Source: Streptomyces chartreusis NRRL 3882 (GTDB taxonomy: Bacteria > Actinomycetota > Actinomycetes > Streptomycetales > Streptomycetaceae). Taken from it: a DNA stretch of 64,000 nucleotides. Location of the stretch: contig NZ_LT963352.1 of assembly GCF_900236475.1 (NCBI RefSeq), forward strand, positions 8,527,001-8,591,000. The letters run 5' to 3'. Of this stretch, positions 1 through 8,650 are shown one piece after another. A model generated the notes under the pieces. That model was not told the DNA's origin. It worked only from the letters and a program-made list of their open reading frames with translations, and did not search any database. A program made the translations under genes and the position numbers. Position 1 is the first letter of the stretch; each line of letters opens with the position of its first letter.

Positions 1-147
1 GAGAACCGGCCGAAGACGCAGACCACGGACGAGGTCCTGGAACACCAGGACGAGAACCGGCCTCGGCCGCCGGGCGCCACCGGCCGCACGATGCGCGAGG
101 CCCTGGAGGAGGCCGAGGTGCGGCCCGACGACTACGACGAGCATTGA
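1..147 (+). CDS. C-terminal fragment of a hypothetical acidic protein
   Basis: An open frame enters from the left edge and runs 48 codons to a TGA at 145-147. The visible tail is hydrophilic and rich in Glu, Asp, Arg and Pro, and ends in RPDDYDEH. Codon use fits a real Streptomyces gene, with strong GC bias in third positions. No domain can be recognised from this piece. The next gene follows after about 50 bases on the same strand, so the two may be co-transcribed. Confidence 0.5.
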   Translation, partial: ENRPKTQTTDEVLEHQDENRPRPPGATGRTMREALEEAEVRPDDYDEH

Positions 148-200
148 CACGCTCCAGCCACCGCAACCGACCCGACGACGCTTCCGGCAGGTGAGACCGC

Positions 201-602
201 ATGGGCGCACTGAGTGCGCTGGAGGAGACACTGGAAAACCGATGGGAGGCCCTGTGGGCACGGGTCCTCGACAAGGAGCCGGTCGAGGTCCTCGACGCGC
301 TTCGGCACGAGTGCGACGACAACGCCGTGGTGTGCCGGGCGGGCCGTGTCATGGTCCCCAACGCCTACGACGTGGAACTCGCCGACGAGGTGCACGACCA
401 GCTGACGCGCCACGGCACCAGCGTGGGCCAGGCCCTCACCGACAGCCTGTCCCGCCACGCGGAACGCAGGGGCTACGAGTTCGCGGGCCCGCTCGCGGTC
501 CACGTCGCGAGGTGCCCGGAGGTACCCAATGGCCGTTACCGCGTGGCCAGCCGCGTCATGCAGCACGTGAGCACGGACGGGTTCTTCCACGCGACCCATT
601 GA
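201..602 (+). CDS. DUF3662 protein, stand-alone FhaA N-terminal domain
   Basis: The 133-residue product matches the N-terminal domain of mycobacterial FhaA (DUF3662) along its length: an opening helix with LEETLENRWEALWARV, then HECDDNAVV, the MVPNAYDVEL block, and RRGYEFAGPLAVH leading to a closing strand with YRVASR. In FhaA this domain precedes a long linker and a C-terminal FHA domain that binds phosphothreonine. Here the protein stops right after the first domain, so linker and FHA domain are absent. No signal peptide or membrane segment is seen, so it is probably cytosolic. The ATG follows a weak purine-rich stretch (GGTGAG). Its partner and role are unknown. Confidence 0.75.
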   Translation: MGALSALEETLENRWEALWARVLDKEPVEVLDALRHECDDNAVVCRAGRVMVPNAYDVELADEVHDQLTRHGTSVGQALTDSLSRHAERRGYEFAGPLAVHVARCPEVPNGRYRVASRVMQHVSTDGFFHATH

Positions 603-771
603 CCCGCACAGACACACTGGGCCGGCGCTTCGACGGCGATGGATCGTGATCGGGTGCCCGGCGTCGTCGACGGGGCGGCTGGAGATCCTGCGACAGCGGC
701 GGCGGGACGGCGGGAGTGGTCCGGAGGTCCCTCATGGACCCACTGTGCATCCGCTCCCGCCGCCCGGGGCG

Positions 772-2688
772 TCACCGCTTCACGAGTCGGACCGACAGAC
801 CCTCAGCCGTGTGAACGGGCACGGCCCGCAGCGTCGTCGAGTCCAGCTCGACACGGTCGAACCGGCCGCGCAAGGACGGGGCCGACAGGACCGGGACGGT
901 GGTCCCCGCGACCGGCGGCCGCTCGGCGTCGAGCCGCAGCGACAGCACGCTGCCCCGGCCCAGCAGCACGCGCCGGCTCACCGTGAGCGCCGGGCCGTGG
1001 TTCCTGCGCAGCAGCAACTCCAGCGTCGACTCGCCCTCCTGGACGTACGAGCCGCGCACCCGCAGGACCTCGTCCGCCCGCAGCGTGCCGCCCGTGACCC
1101 GGACGTCGCCCTGCCCCAGGGCGCCCGGTGACGCGGCGACCAGCGTGCCGTCCTCGACGACGGTCCCGCCGTGGTACCGGTTGTGGCCGGTCAGCCTGAG
1201 CGTGCCCGTGCCGCGCTTGGTCAGACCGCCGTCGCCCTCGATGTCGTTGCGCCAGCTGTCCGCCGCGTGGAAGCCACCGGCTGCCGCGTCCAGCGTCACC
1301 GTGACGTCGGTGTCGAACGCGCCGTATCCGTCCGCCGCCGCGAACAGGTTGAGCCGGCCCCACTGCTCGAAGCCGTCCAGCAGGACGTACCCGGAGGGCA
1401 GCGCGGTCGTGCGCAGCACCTCGCGGCGCTGGGCCGCGCTCAGGTACGGCAGCCGTGTCTCCAGCAGGACCTCCGCGCCCTTCGGCACGGTGAGCGGCTC
1501 CTTGCGTCCACGGCGGGGCAGGACGTACGTCGATCGGGCCCGGACCGCCCGGGCGTTGGCCTCGCGGTCGGCGTAGGCGTCGTCGGCGTCCGAGTGGGCG
1601 TAGGCGTACAGCGTGTCCGGTGTCGTGCCGGTCTTCTCGGTGAAGTAGGCGAGGGCCTGGGCGCGTGCCGCCGCCTTGAGTTCCGCGTTGGCCGGGTCGG
1701 CCAGCGTCGCCGCGGTCAGGGCGGTCGCCATGATCCGGCCGCCGATGACGTCGACGGTGGAGTGCATGCCCGACATGATCCGGGTGTGGCTCAGCTCGAA
1801 CGCCCGCGTCACCAGTTCCTGGAAACGCTCGGGCACCGCGTACGCGTAGGCCAGACCGGCCAGATGGAAGGCGTTGGTGTGGCCGCTCGGGAACCCGCCG
1901 TCCTCCTGAGGGGTCTCGGAGCGCTGGCGCAGCAGTTGCGGGGCCACGATTACGTCCGAGTCGTACACCGGGTAGCCGAGGGCGTCCTTCGTCCCGGTGT
2001 CGACGACCTCGCTGTCCTCGTTCATCCGCCACGGACGCGGGTACTGGAAGGTGAACTTGGCCGGGTTGCCCGAGGCGAACGGCCCGCGCACGGTGTCGAC
2101 CAGCTTGGCCACCGTGCCGAGGTCCGAGTCGTAGGAGCCCGCGCCGAGCGCGGATCCGGCCGGGGCGTCGGCGGGCACGGCGTCGTTGATCTTGCCTGCG
2201 GGCGTGCCGTCCGGGGCGCTGGTGATCGACGTGACCGCCTTGGCGCCCGACCTGTACAGGCCGGCGAGCGGGCCCAGGCCGCCGATCATGGCGTAGCTCT
2301 GGTGCTGGCGGTCGTAGAGGAAGGCCTCCTTCGCCTGCGCCTCGGTGCGCGACGTGGTGATCCGGGCGCAGTAGCGCATGTTGGCGCGCAGCACCTCGCG
2401 GTCCAGGACCCGGCCGGTGTCCCAGGCGTCGCCGGTCTTCCACACCTGGGACATGCCGCCCAGGATCCGGACGACCGCGTTGGTCTCGGGGGTCTGGTTC
2501 GTCAGGACGTTCGACTTGTAGTCGTCGACGAACGCGGCGGGGCCCGTGGCGGCCTTCGCGTCGGCGGCGGCGAGCCACGTGGCGAAGGCCGGCGCGGCCA
2601 GCACGCCGGCCGAGGCGCCGAGGGAGGTCTTGAGGAAACCGCGCCGGTCGACGGATGCGGTGGTGGACTGCCCGGCTGGTGACGGCAT
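772..2688 (-). CDS. Tat-exported PAP2-family acid phosphatase with C-terminal beta-strand repeat
   Basis: The 638-residue protein starts with a twin-arginine signal (RRGFLK, residues 15-20) and an Ala-rich hydrophobic stretch. The PAP2 (class A acid phosphatase/haloperoxidase) motifs follow in order: Lys211 with RP at 218-219, PSGH at 267-270, and SHTR at 300-303 with His309 and Asp313. These form the vanadate/phosphate pocket in the family. Residues around 490-530 resemble the autotransporter-associated beta-strand repeat (GGLTKRGTGTLRLTG, then GGTVVEDGTL). The rest of the C-terminus is Gly- and Thr-rich and probably beta-helical. It is likely secreted and hydrolyses phosphomonoesters. The substrate cannot be told. 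It lies downstream of the sugar-kinase gene on the same strand. Confidence 0.85.
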   Translation of the reverse strand: MPSPAGQSTTASVDRRGFLKTSLGASAGVLAAPAFATWLAAADAKAATGPAAFVDDYKSNVLTNQTPETNAVVRILGGMSQVWKTGDAWDTGRVLDREVLRANMRYCARITTSRTEAQAKEAFLYDRQHQSYAMIGGLGPLAGLYRSGAKAVTSITSAPDGTPAGKINDAVPADAPAGSALGAGSYDSDLGTVAKLVDTVRGPFASGNPAKFTFQYPRPWRMNEDSEVVDTGTKDALGYPVYDSDVIVAPQLLRQRSETPQEDGGFPSGHTNAFHLAGLAYAYAVPERFQELVTRAFELSHTRIMSGMHSTVDVIGGRIMATALTAATLADPANAELKAAARAQALAYFTEKTGTTPDTLYAYAHSDADDAYADREANARAVRARSTYVLPRRGRKEPLTVPKGAEVLLETRLPYLSAAQRREVLRTTALPSGYVLLDGFEQWGRLNLFAAADGYGAFDTDVTVTLDAAAGGFHAADSWRNDIEGDGGLTKRGTGTLRLTGHNRYHGGTVVEDGTLVAASPGALGQGDVRVTGGTLRADEVLRVRGSYVQEGESTLELLLRRNHGPALTVSRRVLLGRGSVLSLRLDAERPPVAGTTVPVLSAPSLRGRFDRVELDSTTLRAVPVHTAEGLSVRLVKR

Positions 2689-2856
2689 GCTGTGCCTCTC
2701 TTGAGTTCTGCGACGGGGGTCTGCGACAGAAGTTCTGCGGCGCGGTCTTCGGCCGTGCGGCCGGGGGACGAGCGAAGATCTACGGCCGTGTTGTGACCCT
2801 TCGGAGAGGGGTCGGCCACGAGCCGGTGTCCGGAGCGTGAACGGCGACCGCCCGGC

Positions 2857-3756
2857 TCACAGCAGCGAACGGGCCAGCGCCACCGCGCCCTCGACCGGCG
2901 GCACGCGCAGCGGCTGCGGCCGGGCCGCGGGCAGGGACCCGGCGAGCGCGGAGGTGAACGCCTCGTACAGGGCGGGCTGGGCGAGGACCGTGCCGCCCGC
3001 CACCACCACGTCGTCCACCACGACCCCGCGCCCGGCGAGCCGCACGACGAGTGCGGCGAGTGCCCTGCCGCCCTCGGCGATCACGGCCCGGGCGAGCGGT
3101 GAGCCCGCGTCGGCGGCGGCGAACACCGCGGGGGAATGCCGGCCCCACTCGGCGGAGACGTCCGTGGCGGCCTCCAGCGCGGCGCCGAGCGCGGGCACCT
3201 CGGTCACGCCGAATGCGGCGACCAGCCCCTCGGCCAGCGCGTCGGGCTCCTCGCCGCGGTCGTGCGCCGCCCAGACGGCCCGCGCGGCCTCGCGGACGAG
3301 CCCGGCCGCGCCGCCCTCGTCGCCGAGCACCGCGCCCCAGCCGCCGACCTGGACCGGACCGCCGTCGGGCAGCCGGCCCACCGCGACCGAACCGGTACCG
3401 GCGACCAGTCCGACGCCCTTGTCCAGTCCCGCTGCGGGGACCAGCAGCTCGGCATCGCCCACGACCAGCGCGGGCACCGCGAGCCGCTCCTGAAGCGCGG
3501 TCCGGATGGCTTCGCACTGGCGTGGTGTCTCGCACGCGTGGCCGCCCACGGCGACGGCGGACGGGCGCCCGTCCGCCGGCAGGGCGTCGCGGACCAGCGC
3601 GGCCAGCCGGTCGGCCGCGGCCCCGGGCTCGTGCGGCCGCCAGCCCGCACTGCTGCGGACACGGTCGACGACGCGTCCGCCGCCCCCGAGGGCGCGCAGA
3701 TGCGTCTTCGTTCCGCCCACGTCGATACCGACCACGTAAGGCGTGGAGTCCTGCAC
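2857..3756 (-). CDS. N-acetylglucosamine-kinase-like protein (BadF/BadG/BcrA/BcrD ATPase family)
   Basis: The 299-residue product has the ASKHA fold signature: phosphate-1 motif VVGIDVGGTKTHLRA near the N-terminus, GLVAGTGSVAVG around 115-126 (phosphate 2), and GGWGAVLGDEGGA just after, which is typical of N-acetylglucosamine kinases in this family. A late VVVAGGTVLAQ matches the adenosine motif. The expected reaction is ATP-dependent phosphorylation of an amino sugar in the cytosol. It is divergent from a ROK regulator and a sugar ABC operon, so it may phosphorylate a sugar released by that locus. The family also includes non-sugar activases, so substrate assignment is only moderate. Confidence 0.75.
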   Translation of the reverse strand: MQDSTPYVVGIDVGGTKTHLRALGGGGRVVDRVRSSAGWRPHEPGAAADRLAALVRDALPADGRPSAVAVGGHACETPRQCEAIRTALQERLAVPALVVGDAELLVPAAGLDKGVGLVAGTGSVAVGRLPDGGPVQVGGWGAVLGDEGGAAGLVREAARAVWAAHDRGEEPDALAEGLVAAFGVTEVPALGAALEAATDVSAEWGRHSPAVFAAADAGSPLARAVIAEGGRALAALVVRLAGRGVVVDDVVVAGGTVLAQPALYEAFTSALAGSLPAARPQPLRVPPVEGAVALARSLL

Positions 3757-3883
3757 GGGTCCTCTTTCGTCGGTGCGCGGTCACGGCGAACGGCAGGCGA
3801 ACCGTGCGTGACCACGCCAGTTGAAGAGGTGAGGAAGCCCCGGGACGGGCTTCTGCGGGTCACGGCAGGCGAGTACCGTGAAG

Positions 3884-3907
3884 TTCGTTAGGAAGTTAAC
3901 TAACGAA
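3884..3907. promoter_or_regulatory. ROK-type operator palindrome
   Basis: Two perfect 8-bp half-sites, TTCGTTAG and CTAACGAA, are separated by 8 bp (GAAGTTAA). The site is AT-rich in a very GC-rich region. It lies 87 bp upstream of the ROK regulator start and 127 bp upstream of the divergent kinase gene. ROK repressors often bind comparable TTAGGAAA-like inverted repeats, so this is the probable autoregulatory site. Confidence 0.6.
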
Positions 3908-3994
3908 GTAGGGTGCGTCAAGAGGCACGGAATTCCCGATGCCGCGCGATCCTTGCCGCCGCCCTGCCCGGCCGCAGCACGACCTGGGGAGACC

Positions 3995-5116
3995 ATGCAC
4001 CTGAGTGAGAGTGCCCGTGTGGTGTTCGACGTACTGGCCGGGACGGGCACGGCCACCCGCCCCCAGCTGGCAGCCGGTGCGGGCCTTTCCAAGCCGACCG
4101 TCTCCTCCGCCGTGGCCGAGCTCGAAGCCGTCGGGCTCGCCGCCCACTCCGGCAGGGCCTCCGGCGGCACCGGCCGCAGCGCCGCGATCTACCGTCTCGG
4201 CCCGGCCGCCGGCGCCGTGCTCGCGGTCGACCTGGGACCGGCCGTGACCCGGGTGCGCGGCTGCGCCCTGGACGGCACCCTGCTCGCCGAGGGCACCGGC
4301 TCCCGCCCGGACGCGGCCGACACCGTCCGCAAGGTCCTCGACGCGCTGCCCGCCGGGGCCCCGCTGCGGGCCGTCGTCGTCGCCGTCGGTGATGTCACCA
4401 CACGGGACCGGGAGGGCGCCGGGGAGCGCCCCGCGACCGCCAAGGCCGGGCCCGTCTTCGACGCCATGGCCGTCGCGCTGCCCGAGGGCGTCCCCGTCCA
4501 CCTGGAGAACAACGTCAACTGCGCCGCCCTCGCCGAACTGCACGAGGGCGCCGCCGTCGGCCGCGACACCTTCGGCTACCTGCGCATCGGCGTCGGCATC
4601 GGTCTCGCCGTCGTCATCGGCGGCCGGGTGCTGCGCGGCGCGAACGGCGCCGCCGGTGAGGTGGCCCGGCTGCCCTATCCCTGGGACGACGACCGCGCCC
4701 CGCGCCACGAGGGCCTGGAGCAGCGCATGGGCTCGCGCACCCTGCTGCGCCGGGCGGCCGAGGCCTGGCAGGACACCGACGGACCCCGCCCGCGCACCGC
4801 CGAGCGGCTCCTCGCCCTAGCCGGGCAGGGGCATGCCACGGCCGGTGCCGTGGTCGCCTCGCACGCCGCCGACGTGGGCCGGCTCGCCGCCGCCGTCGCC
4901 GCCGTACTGGACCCCGGACTGATCGTGCTGGGCGGCGGCACCGGCGCGGACCCGCAGCTCCTGCCCGGTGTGCGGGCCGAGCTCGCCCGGCTGGCCTGGC
5001 CGACCGAGGTGGTCAGCAGCGTGGTGGGTGACACCGGCACCGTTGCGGGCGCCAGCAGGCTGGCCGTGGCCCATGGAATTCAAACCGTGACCGGAGCTGT
5101 ACGGGCGAAGCATTGA
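3995..5116 (+). CDS. ROK-family transcriptional regulator
   Basis: The 373-residue protein begins with a winged helix-turn-helix (RPQLAAGAGLSKPTVSSAV) and continues into a ROK sugar-kinase-like domain: VLAVDLGPAVTRVRG, the LENNVNCAALAE segment, GVGIGLAVVIGG, and a late LIVLGGGTG. The zinc-binding Cys cluster of kinase-type ROK proteins is not seen, as expected for a regulator. The frame is open further upstream to 3878, but the ATG at 3995 has a good GGGGAGA ribosome site and begins at MHLSESARVV, where the family alignment starts. The longer frame would run through the operator palindrome. It probably represses the downstream ABC operon. Confidence 0.85.
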   Translation: MHLSESARVVFDVLAGTGTATRPQLAAGAGLSKPTVSSAVAELEAVGLAAHSGRASGGTGRSAAIYRLGPAAGAVLAVDLGPAVTRVRGCALDGTLLAEGTGSRPDAADTVRKVLDALPAGAPLRAVVVAVGDVTTRDREGAGERPATAKAGPVFDAMAVALPEGVPVHLENNVNCAALAELHEGAAVGRDTFGYLRIGVGIGLAVVIGGRVLRGANGAAGEVARLPYPWDDDRAPRHEGLEQRMGSRTLLRRAAEAWQDTDGPRPRTAERLLALAGQGHATAGAVVASHAADVGRLAAAVAAVLDPGLIVLGGGTGADPQLLPGVRAELARLAWPTEVVSSVVGDTGTVAGASRLAVAHGIQTVTGAVRAKH

Positions 5117-5149
5117 CGGCTGCGCCATCGGTCTGCCAATGTCCGGACA
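5113..5149 (+). promoter_or_regulatory. candidate promoter and operator for the sugar ABC operon
   Basis: A TTGACG hexamer (5113-5118) lies 18 bp from CAATGT (5137-5142), a plausible housekeeping promoter. The 10-bp perfect palindrome TGTCCGGACA (5140-5149) overlaps the -10 and is followed by a second palindrome, AGCGCT. The rest of the 274-bp gap before the binding-protein gene has no other clear feature. Confidence 0.3.
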
Positions 5150-5390
5150 AGCGCTTTCTGAGCCGGTCGGGACACTGGCTCCGGGTGAGCCTCCCGCCCG
5201 TACGCGAAGTACGGCAGCCGCACGAGGGCGTGCTCGTGCGACGTCGGCCGTCATGGCCGGGGACCCCACCCGTCAAGGCGACGCGGCCGGGCGAGGCCGT
5301 GCCCCCGGAAAGCGAAATCCTCTGCAAAATGCACCCGTGCCGCCTCGGCTGGCGCCGTGCTTCTTCCGCTACGACGAAAAGGGACTGAAG

Positions 5391-6713
5391 ATGACCAGTG
5401 TGGGTGTGCGGCGCTCCCGCCGACTCGGCCGCGGCGGCATACGCCGCGTTGTTCCCCTCGCTGCCGTGGCCACGGCAGGTGCCCTTCTGCTCTCCGCCTG
5501 CGGGTCGGGGTCCGACTCGGGCGGGAACGCCAAGTCGCTGACGTTCTGGATCTCCACGGTTCCGGGGCAGGACGCGGGCTGGAAGAAGATGGTGGCGCAG
5601 TACAAGAAGGAAGCCGGCGTCACCGTCAACATCGTCAACATCCCCTACGACGGGTACCCGACGAAGCTGCACAACGCCGCGCAGGCGAACTCCCTGCCCG
5701 ATCTGGCGGCCGTGCCGGCGCTGGACCCGATCTGGGCGAACAAGCTGATCGACCTCAGCTCCATCGCCAACAACAAGAGCAACAAGATCAACGCCAACTT
5801 CGTCGCCAAGGACTCGTCCGGGAAGGTGCTGTCCATCCCCTCGGACATCACCGCGTCCGGCCTGTTCATCAACAAGTCGCTGTTCAAGAAGGCCGGCGTC
5901 TCCTTCCCGACCTCGCCCCGGAAGACCTGGACCTGGACCGACTTCATCAAGGCGGCGGACAAGGTCCGGGAGAAGACCGGCGCCAAGTACTCCCTGACGT
6001 TCGACCAGTCGCCGTCCCGGCTCCGCGCCATGGTGTACGAGCTCGGCGGGAAGTACGTCCACGCGGACTCCTCCGGCAAGTTCTCGGTGGACGCCGCGAC
6101 CAGGAAGGCCGTGAAGCGCTTCGTCGGGATGAACGACGACAAGACCATGCCGAAGTCGGTGTGGACCAGTGGCGCCGACCCGTCGGCCATGTTCCAGAGC
6201 GGTGACGTGGTCGCCTACTGGTCCGGCGTGTGGCAGGTTCCCGCCTTCGCGGAGAGCATCAAGAAGTTCGACTGGGCGAGCGTCCCGACTCCCGCCGAGC
6301 CGGTGCAGGCCAGCGACGTCAACAGCGGCGGCATGATGGTCGGGTTCAACAACAACGACGCCGCGGCCACCGCCGCTAAGAAGTTCATGTCCTGGCTGTA
6401 CGAGCCGGCCCACTACCAGGCGCTGTGTGAGGCGTCCGGGTTCCTGCCGGTCGAGAGCGGTCTGAACCCGAAGTACCCCTTCAAGTCCGAGGCGGCGCAG
6501 GCGGCGTTCAAGCTGTACAACGAGTCGATCCCGCTCTACGCCCCCATCTCCGGCTACTTCAACACCGCGCAGACGCAGTGGGTGCTGAAGGGCAAGAGCC
6601 TTCCCGAGGACCCGACCAAGACGGAGCTCGGCAAGGCGATCAACGGCCAGCAGTCGGTCGACAAGGCGCTGGACAACATCGTGGACGTCTACAACCAGCA
6701 GGTCGGCGGCTGA
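5391..6713 (+). CDS. sugar ABC transporter solute-binding lipoprotein
   Basis: The 440-residue product has an Arg-rich N-region, a hydrophobic stretch and the lipobox LLSAC, so it should be a membrane-anchored extracellular lipoprotein. The mature part has the family 1 extracellular solute-binding pattern: LTFWISTVPGQDAGWKKM, YDGYPTKLHNA, and a late GFLPVESGL. This class (MalE/CUT1) binds oligosaccharides. The frame is open upstream to 5139, but the ATG at 5391 after AAAAGGGA places the signal peptide at the N-terminus and is preferred. Two permease genes follow. No ATPase gene is present, so a shared ATPase such as MsiK probably energises it, as for other Streptomyces CUT1 systems. Confidence 0.9.
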   Translation: MTSVGVRRSRRLGRGGIRRVVPLAAVATAGALLLSACGSGSDSGGNAKSLTFWISTVPGQDAGWKKMVAQYKKEAGVTVNIVNIPYDGYPTKLHNAAQANSLPDLAAVPALDPIWANKLIDLSSIANNKSNKINANFVAKDSSGKVLSIPSDITASGLFINKSLFKKAGVSFPTSPRKTWTWTDFIKAADKVREKTGAKYSLTFDQSPSRLRAMVYELGGKYVHADSSGKFSVDAATRKAVKRFVGMNDDKTMPKSVWTSGADPSAMFQSGDVVAYWSGVWQVPAFAESIKKFDWASVPTPAEPVQASDVNSGGMMVGFNNNDAAATAAKKFMSWLYEPAHYQALCEASGFLPVESGLNPKYPFKSEAAQAAFKLYNESIPLYAPISGYFNTAQTQWVLKGKSLPEDPTKTELGKAINGQQSVDKALDNIVDVYNQQVGG

Positions 6714-6729
6714 GCGCAGGCCGGCAGGC

Positions 6730-6761
6730 CCGGGCGGCGGGGTCGAGACACCGCCGCCCGG
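6730..6761 (+). terminator. intraoperonic hairpin after the binding-protein gene
   Basis: An 11-bp perfect stem, CCGGGCGGCGG with CCGCCGCCCGG, encloses a 10-base loop 16 bases after the binding-protein stop and well ahead of the first permease gene. No T-run follows. Such hairpins between binding-protein and permease genes commonly raise binding-protein yield by partial termination or mRNA stabilisation. Confidence 0.45.
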
Positions 6762-6837
6762 CCGCGGACCCCCGCGTGATGCCGGGCTCTGGCCTGAGCC
6801 CACAGGACCCCATTTCCACCAGCACGGAGTCAGGAAG

Positions 6838-7749
6838 ATGACCAAACGCGCCCCGGACGTGTCCGCGAGCCCGCCCAGGAGACGCAGTAAGTACACCCTT
6901 GCGCCGCTCGTCCTCATCGCGGCCAATGTCGTGCTCTTCGCGCTGTTCTTCGTCTGGCCTGCGGTGATCGGGCTCGTCTACTCCTTCACGAACTACACGG
7001 GCGTAGGGGTGTTCCAGTTCGTCGGACTGGACAACTACCAGAACCTGTTCGGGGACTCCACCTTCTACGACGCGCTGAGCCGGACGCTGCTGTACACCGT
7101 GCTCTTCGTTCCGCTGAACTTCGTGTTCTCGCTGCTCATCGCCAACGTGGTGGTGAGCAGGCACGCCAAGGGAGCGTCGGTCGCCCGCGTCATCTTCTTC
7201 ATCCCGTGGCTGCTGTCGCCCATCGTCGTGGGTGTTCTGTGGCGGTGGCTGTTCGGTGAGAACTTCGGACTGGTCAACTACATCATCCACGAACTCGGCG
7301 GGCACGCCGTTCCGTGGCAGTCGAACGCGGACCTGTCGCTGCTGGTGGTGGTGATGGCGGCGTCCTGGGCCTGGACGGGCTTCTCGATGCTGCTGTTCAT
7401 CGCGGCGATCAAGAACGTACCGGTGTCTTACTACGAGGCCGCCTCGCTCGACGGCGCCGGCCCCTGGCGCCAGTTCTTCAACATCACGTTGCCGAGCATC
7501 GCGCCCACCTCGTTCATCGTCATCCTGCTCAACACGATCAACGCGATGAAGGAATACCCGGTGTTCGTCGCCCTCAACAACGGCGGACCCGGAACGTCGA
7601 ACAACCTGATGGTCCAGTACATCTATGAGACCGGCTTCAAACGGGGCCAGATCGGCTACGCGAGCGCCGCGTCGTTCGTGCTCATGCTCATCCTGATGGC
7701 CGTCGCGATCATCCAGCTGATCGTCAACCGGCGGGTGGAGAACCGATGA
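6838..7749 (+). CDS. sugar ABC transporter permease (MalF/UgpA type)
   Basis: The 303-residue protein has about six membrane segments. The first is near residues 20-45 (LAPLVLIAANVVLFALFFVW) and the last near 275-298. The cytoplasmic EAA loop for ATPase docking is YYEAASLDGAGPWRQFFNITLP-like in its conserved positions (Glu-Ala-Ala, Asp-Gly-Ala, Leu-Pro), near residues 200-222. It should form the translocation channel with the next gene product, importing a sugar. A GGAAG ribosome site precedes the ATG. It overlaps the second permease by 4 bases. Confidence 0.92.
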   Translation: MTKRAPDVSASPPRRRSKYTLAPLVLIAANVVLFALFFVWPAVIGLVYSFTNYTGVGVFQFVGLDNYQNLFGDSTFYDALSRTLLYTVLFVPLNFVFSLLIANVVVSRHAKGASVARVIFFIPWLLSPIVVGVLWRWLFGENFGLVNYIIHELGGHAVPWQSNADLSLLVVVMAASWAWTGFSMLLFIAAIKNVPVSYYEAASLDGAGPWRQFFNITLPSIAPTSFIVILLNTINAMKEYPVFVALNNGGPGTSNNLMVQYIYETGFKRGQIGYASAASFVLMLILMAVAIIQLIVNRRVENR

Positions 7750-8648
7750 CAACCACAGACATGCCACGGCCGGTCGACGCCGATCGCGGACGGGCCGTCT
7801 CCAAGAAGCGGCCCCGCGGCGCGGCCACCGGCGGGCTCCGGCGGGCGGTGCCCGCGACGACACTGCTGTGGCTCCTGGCCTGCCTCTACGGGCTGCCGGT
7901 GCTGTGGTTCATCCTCAGCTCCCTCAAGCCGGCCAGCGACCTGTTCTCCTATCCCCTGACGCTGGTTCCGCACAACCCCACCCTGTCGGGTTTCAGGGCA
8001 GCGTGGGACAGCGCCAACTTCTCCCAGTACTTCATCAACACGACCATCGTGTGCGTGATCACGACGATCCTCACGGTGGGCGTCAGCTGCTGCACCGGGT
8101 ACGCACTGGCCAAGTACGACAACAGGTGGCTCAAGGCCTTCTTCCTCTGCATCCTGGCCACCACGATGCTGCCGGGCGAGGTCATGCTCGCCCCGGAGTT
8201 CCTGGTGGTCCGCGACCTCGGCCTCTACAACTCGTTCGCCGGCATCATCCTTCCGGCCGTGCTCACCGCGACCGGATGCTTCATGTTCCGCCAGTTCTTC
8301 CTGACGGTTCCCGACGAACTCGTGGAAGCCGCCCGCATCGACGGCGCCCGCGAACTGTCGATCTTCGTGCGGATCATGGTGCCGCTGTCCCGGCCCATCA
8401 TGCTGACCCTCGCCATCCTGTCCTTCCAGTGGCGGTGGAACGACTACATCTGGCCGCTTCTGATGCTCAACGACCCCAACAAGTTCACCGTGCAGATCGG
8501 CATCCAGAGCATCGTCGGTGCGCAGAACATCAACTGGTCGGTACTGCTCGGCGCATCGGTCATCTCCATGATCCCTCTGATCGCGATCTTCCTGGTCTTC
8601 CAGCGCTACGTCATGGGCGCCGACATCAATGCCGGACTGAAGGACTGA
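7746..8648 (+). CDS. sugar ABC transporter permease (MalG/UgpE type)
   Basis: The 300-residue protein has the MalG-like layout: a cytoplasmic N-terminal tail, a first membrane span near 40-62 (LLWLLACLYGLPVLWFILSS), a periplasmic loop with FRAAWDSANFSQYFINT, and an EAA loop VEAARIDGARELSIF with IMVPLSRP. It pairs with the preceding permease, and ATGA overlap suggests translational coupling. The stop is followed after two bases by the TTG start of the next gene, so transporter and enzyme genes form one operon. Confidence 0.92.
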   Translation: MTTTDMPRPVDADRGRAVSKKRPRGAATGGLRRAVPATTLLWLLACLYGLPVLWFILSSLKPASDLFSYPLTLVPHNPTLSGFRAAWDSANFSQYFINTTIVCVITTILTVGVSCCTGYALAKYDNRWLKAFFLCILATTMLPGEVMLAPEFLVVRDLGLYNSFAGIILPAVLTATGCFMFRQFFLTVPDELVEAARIDGARELSIFVRIMVPLSRPIMLTLAILSFQWRWNDYIWPLLMLNDPNKFTVQIGIQSIVGAQNINWSVLLGASVISMIPLIAIFLVFQRYVMGADINAGLKD

Positions 8649-8650
8649 GC

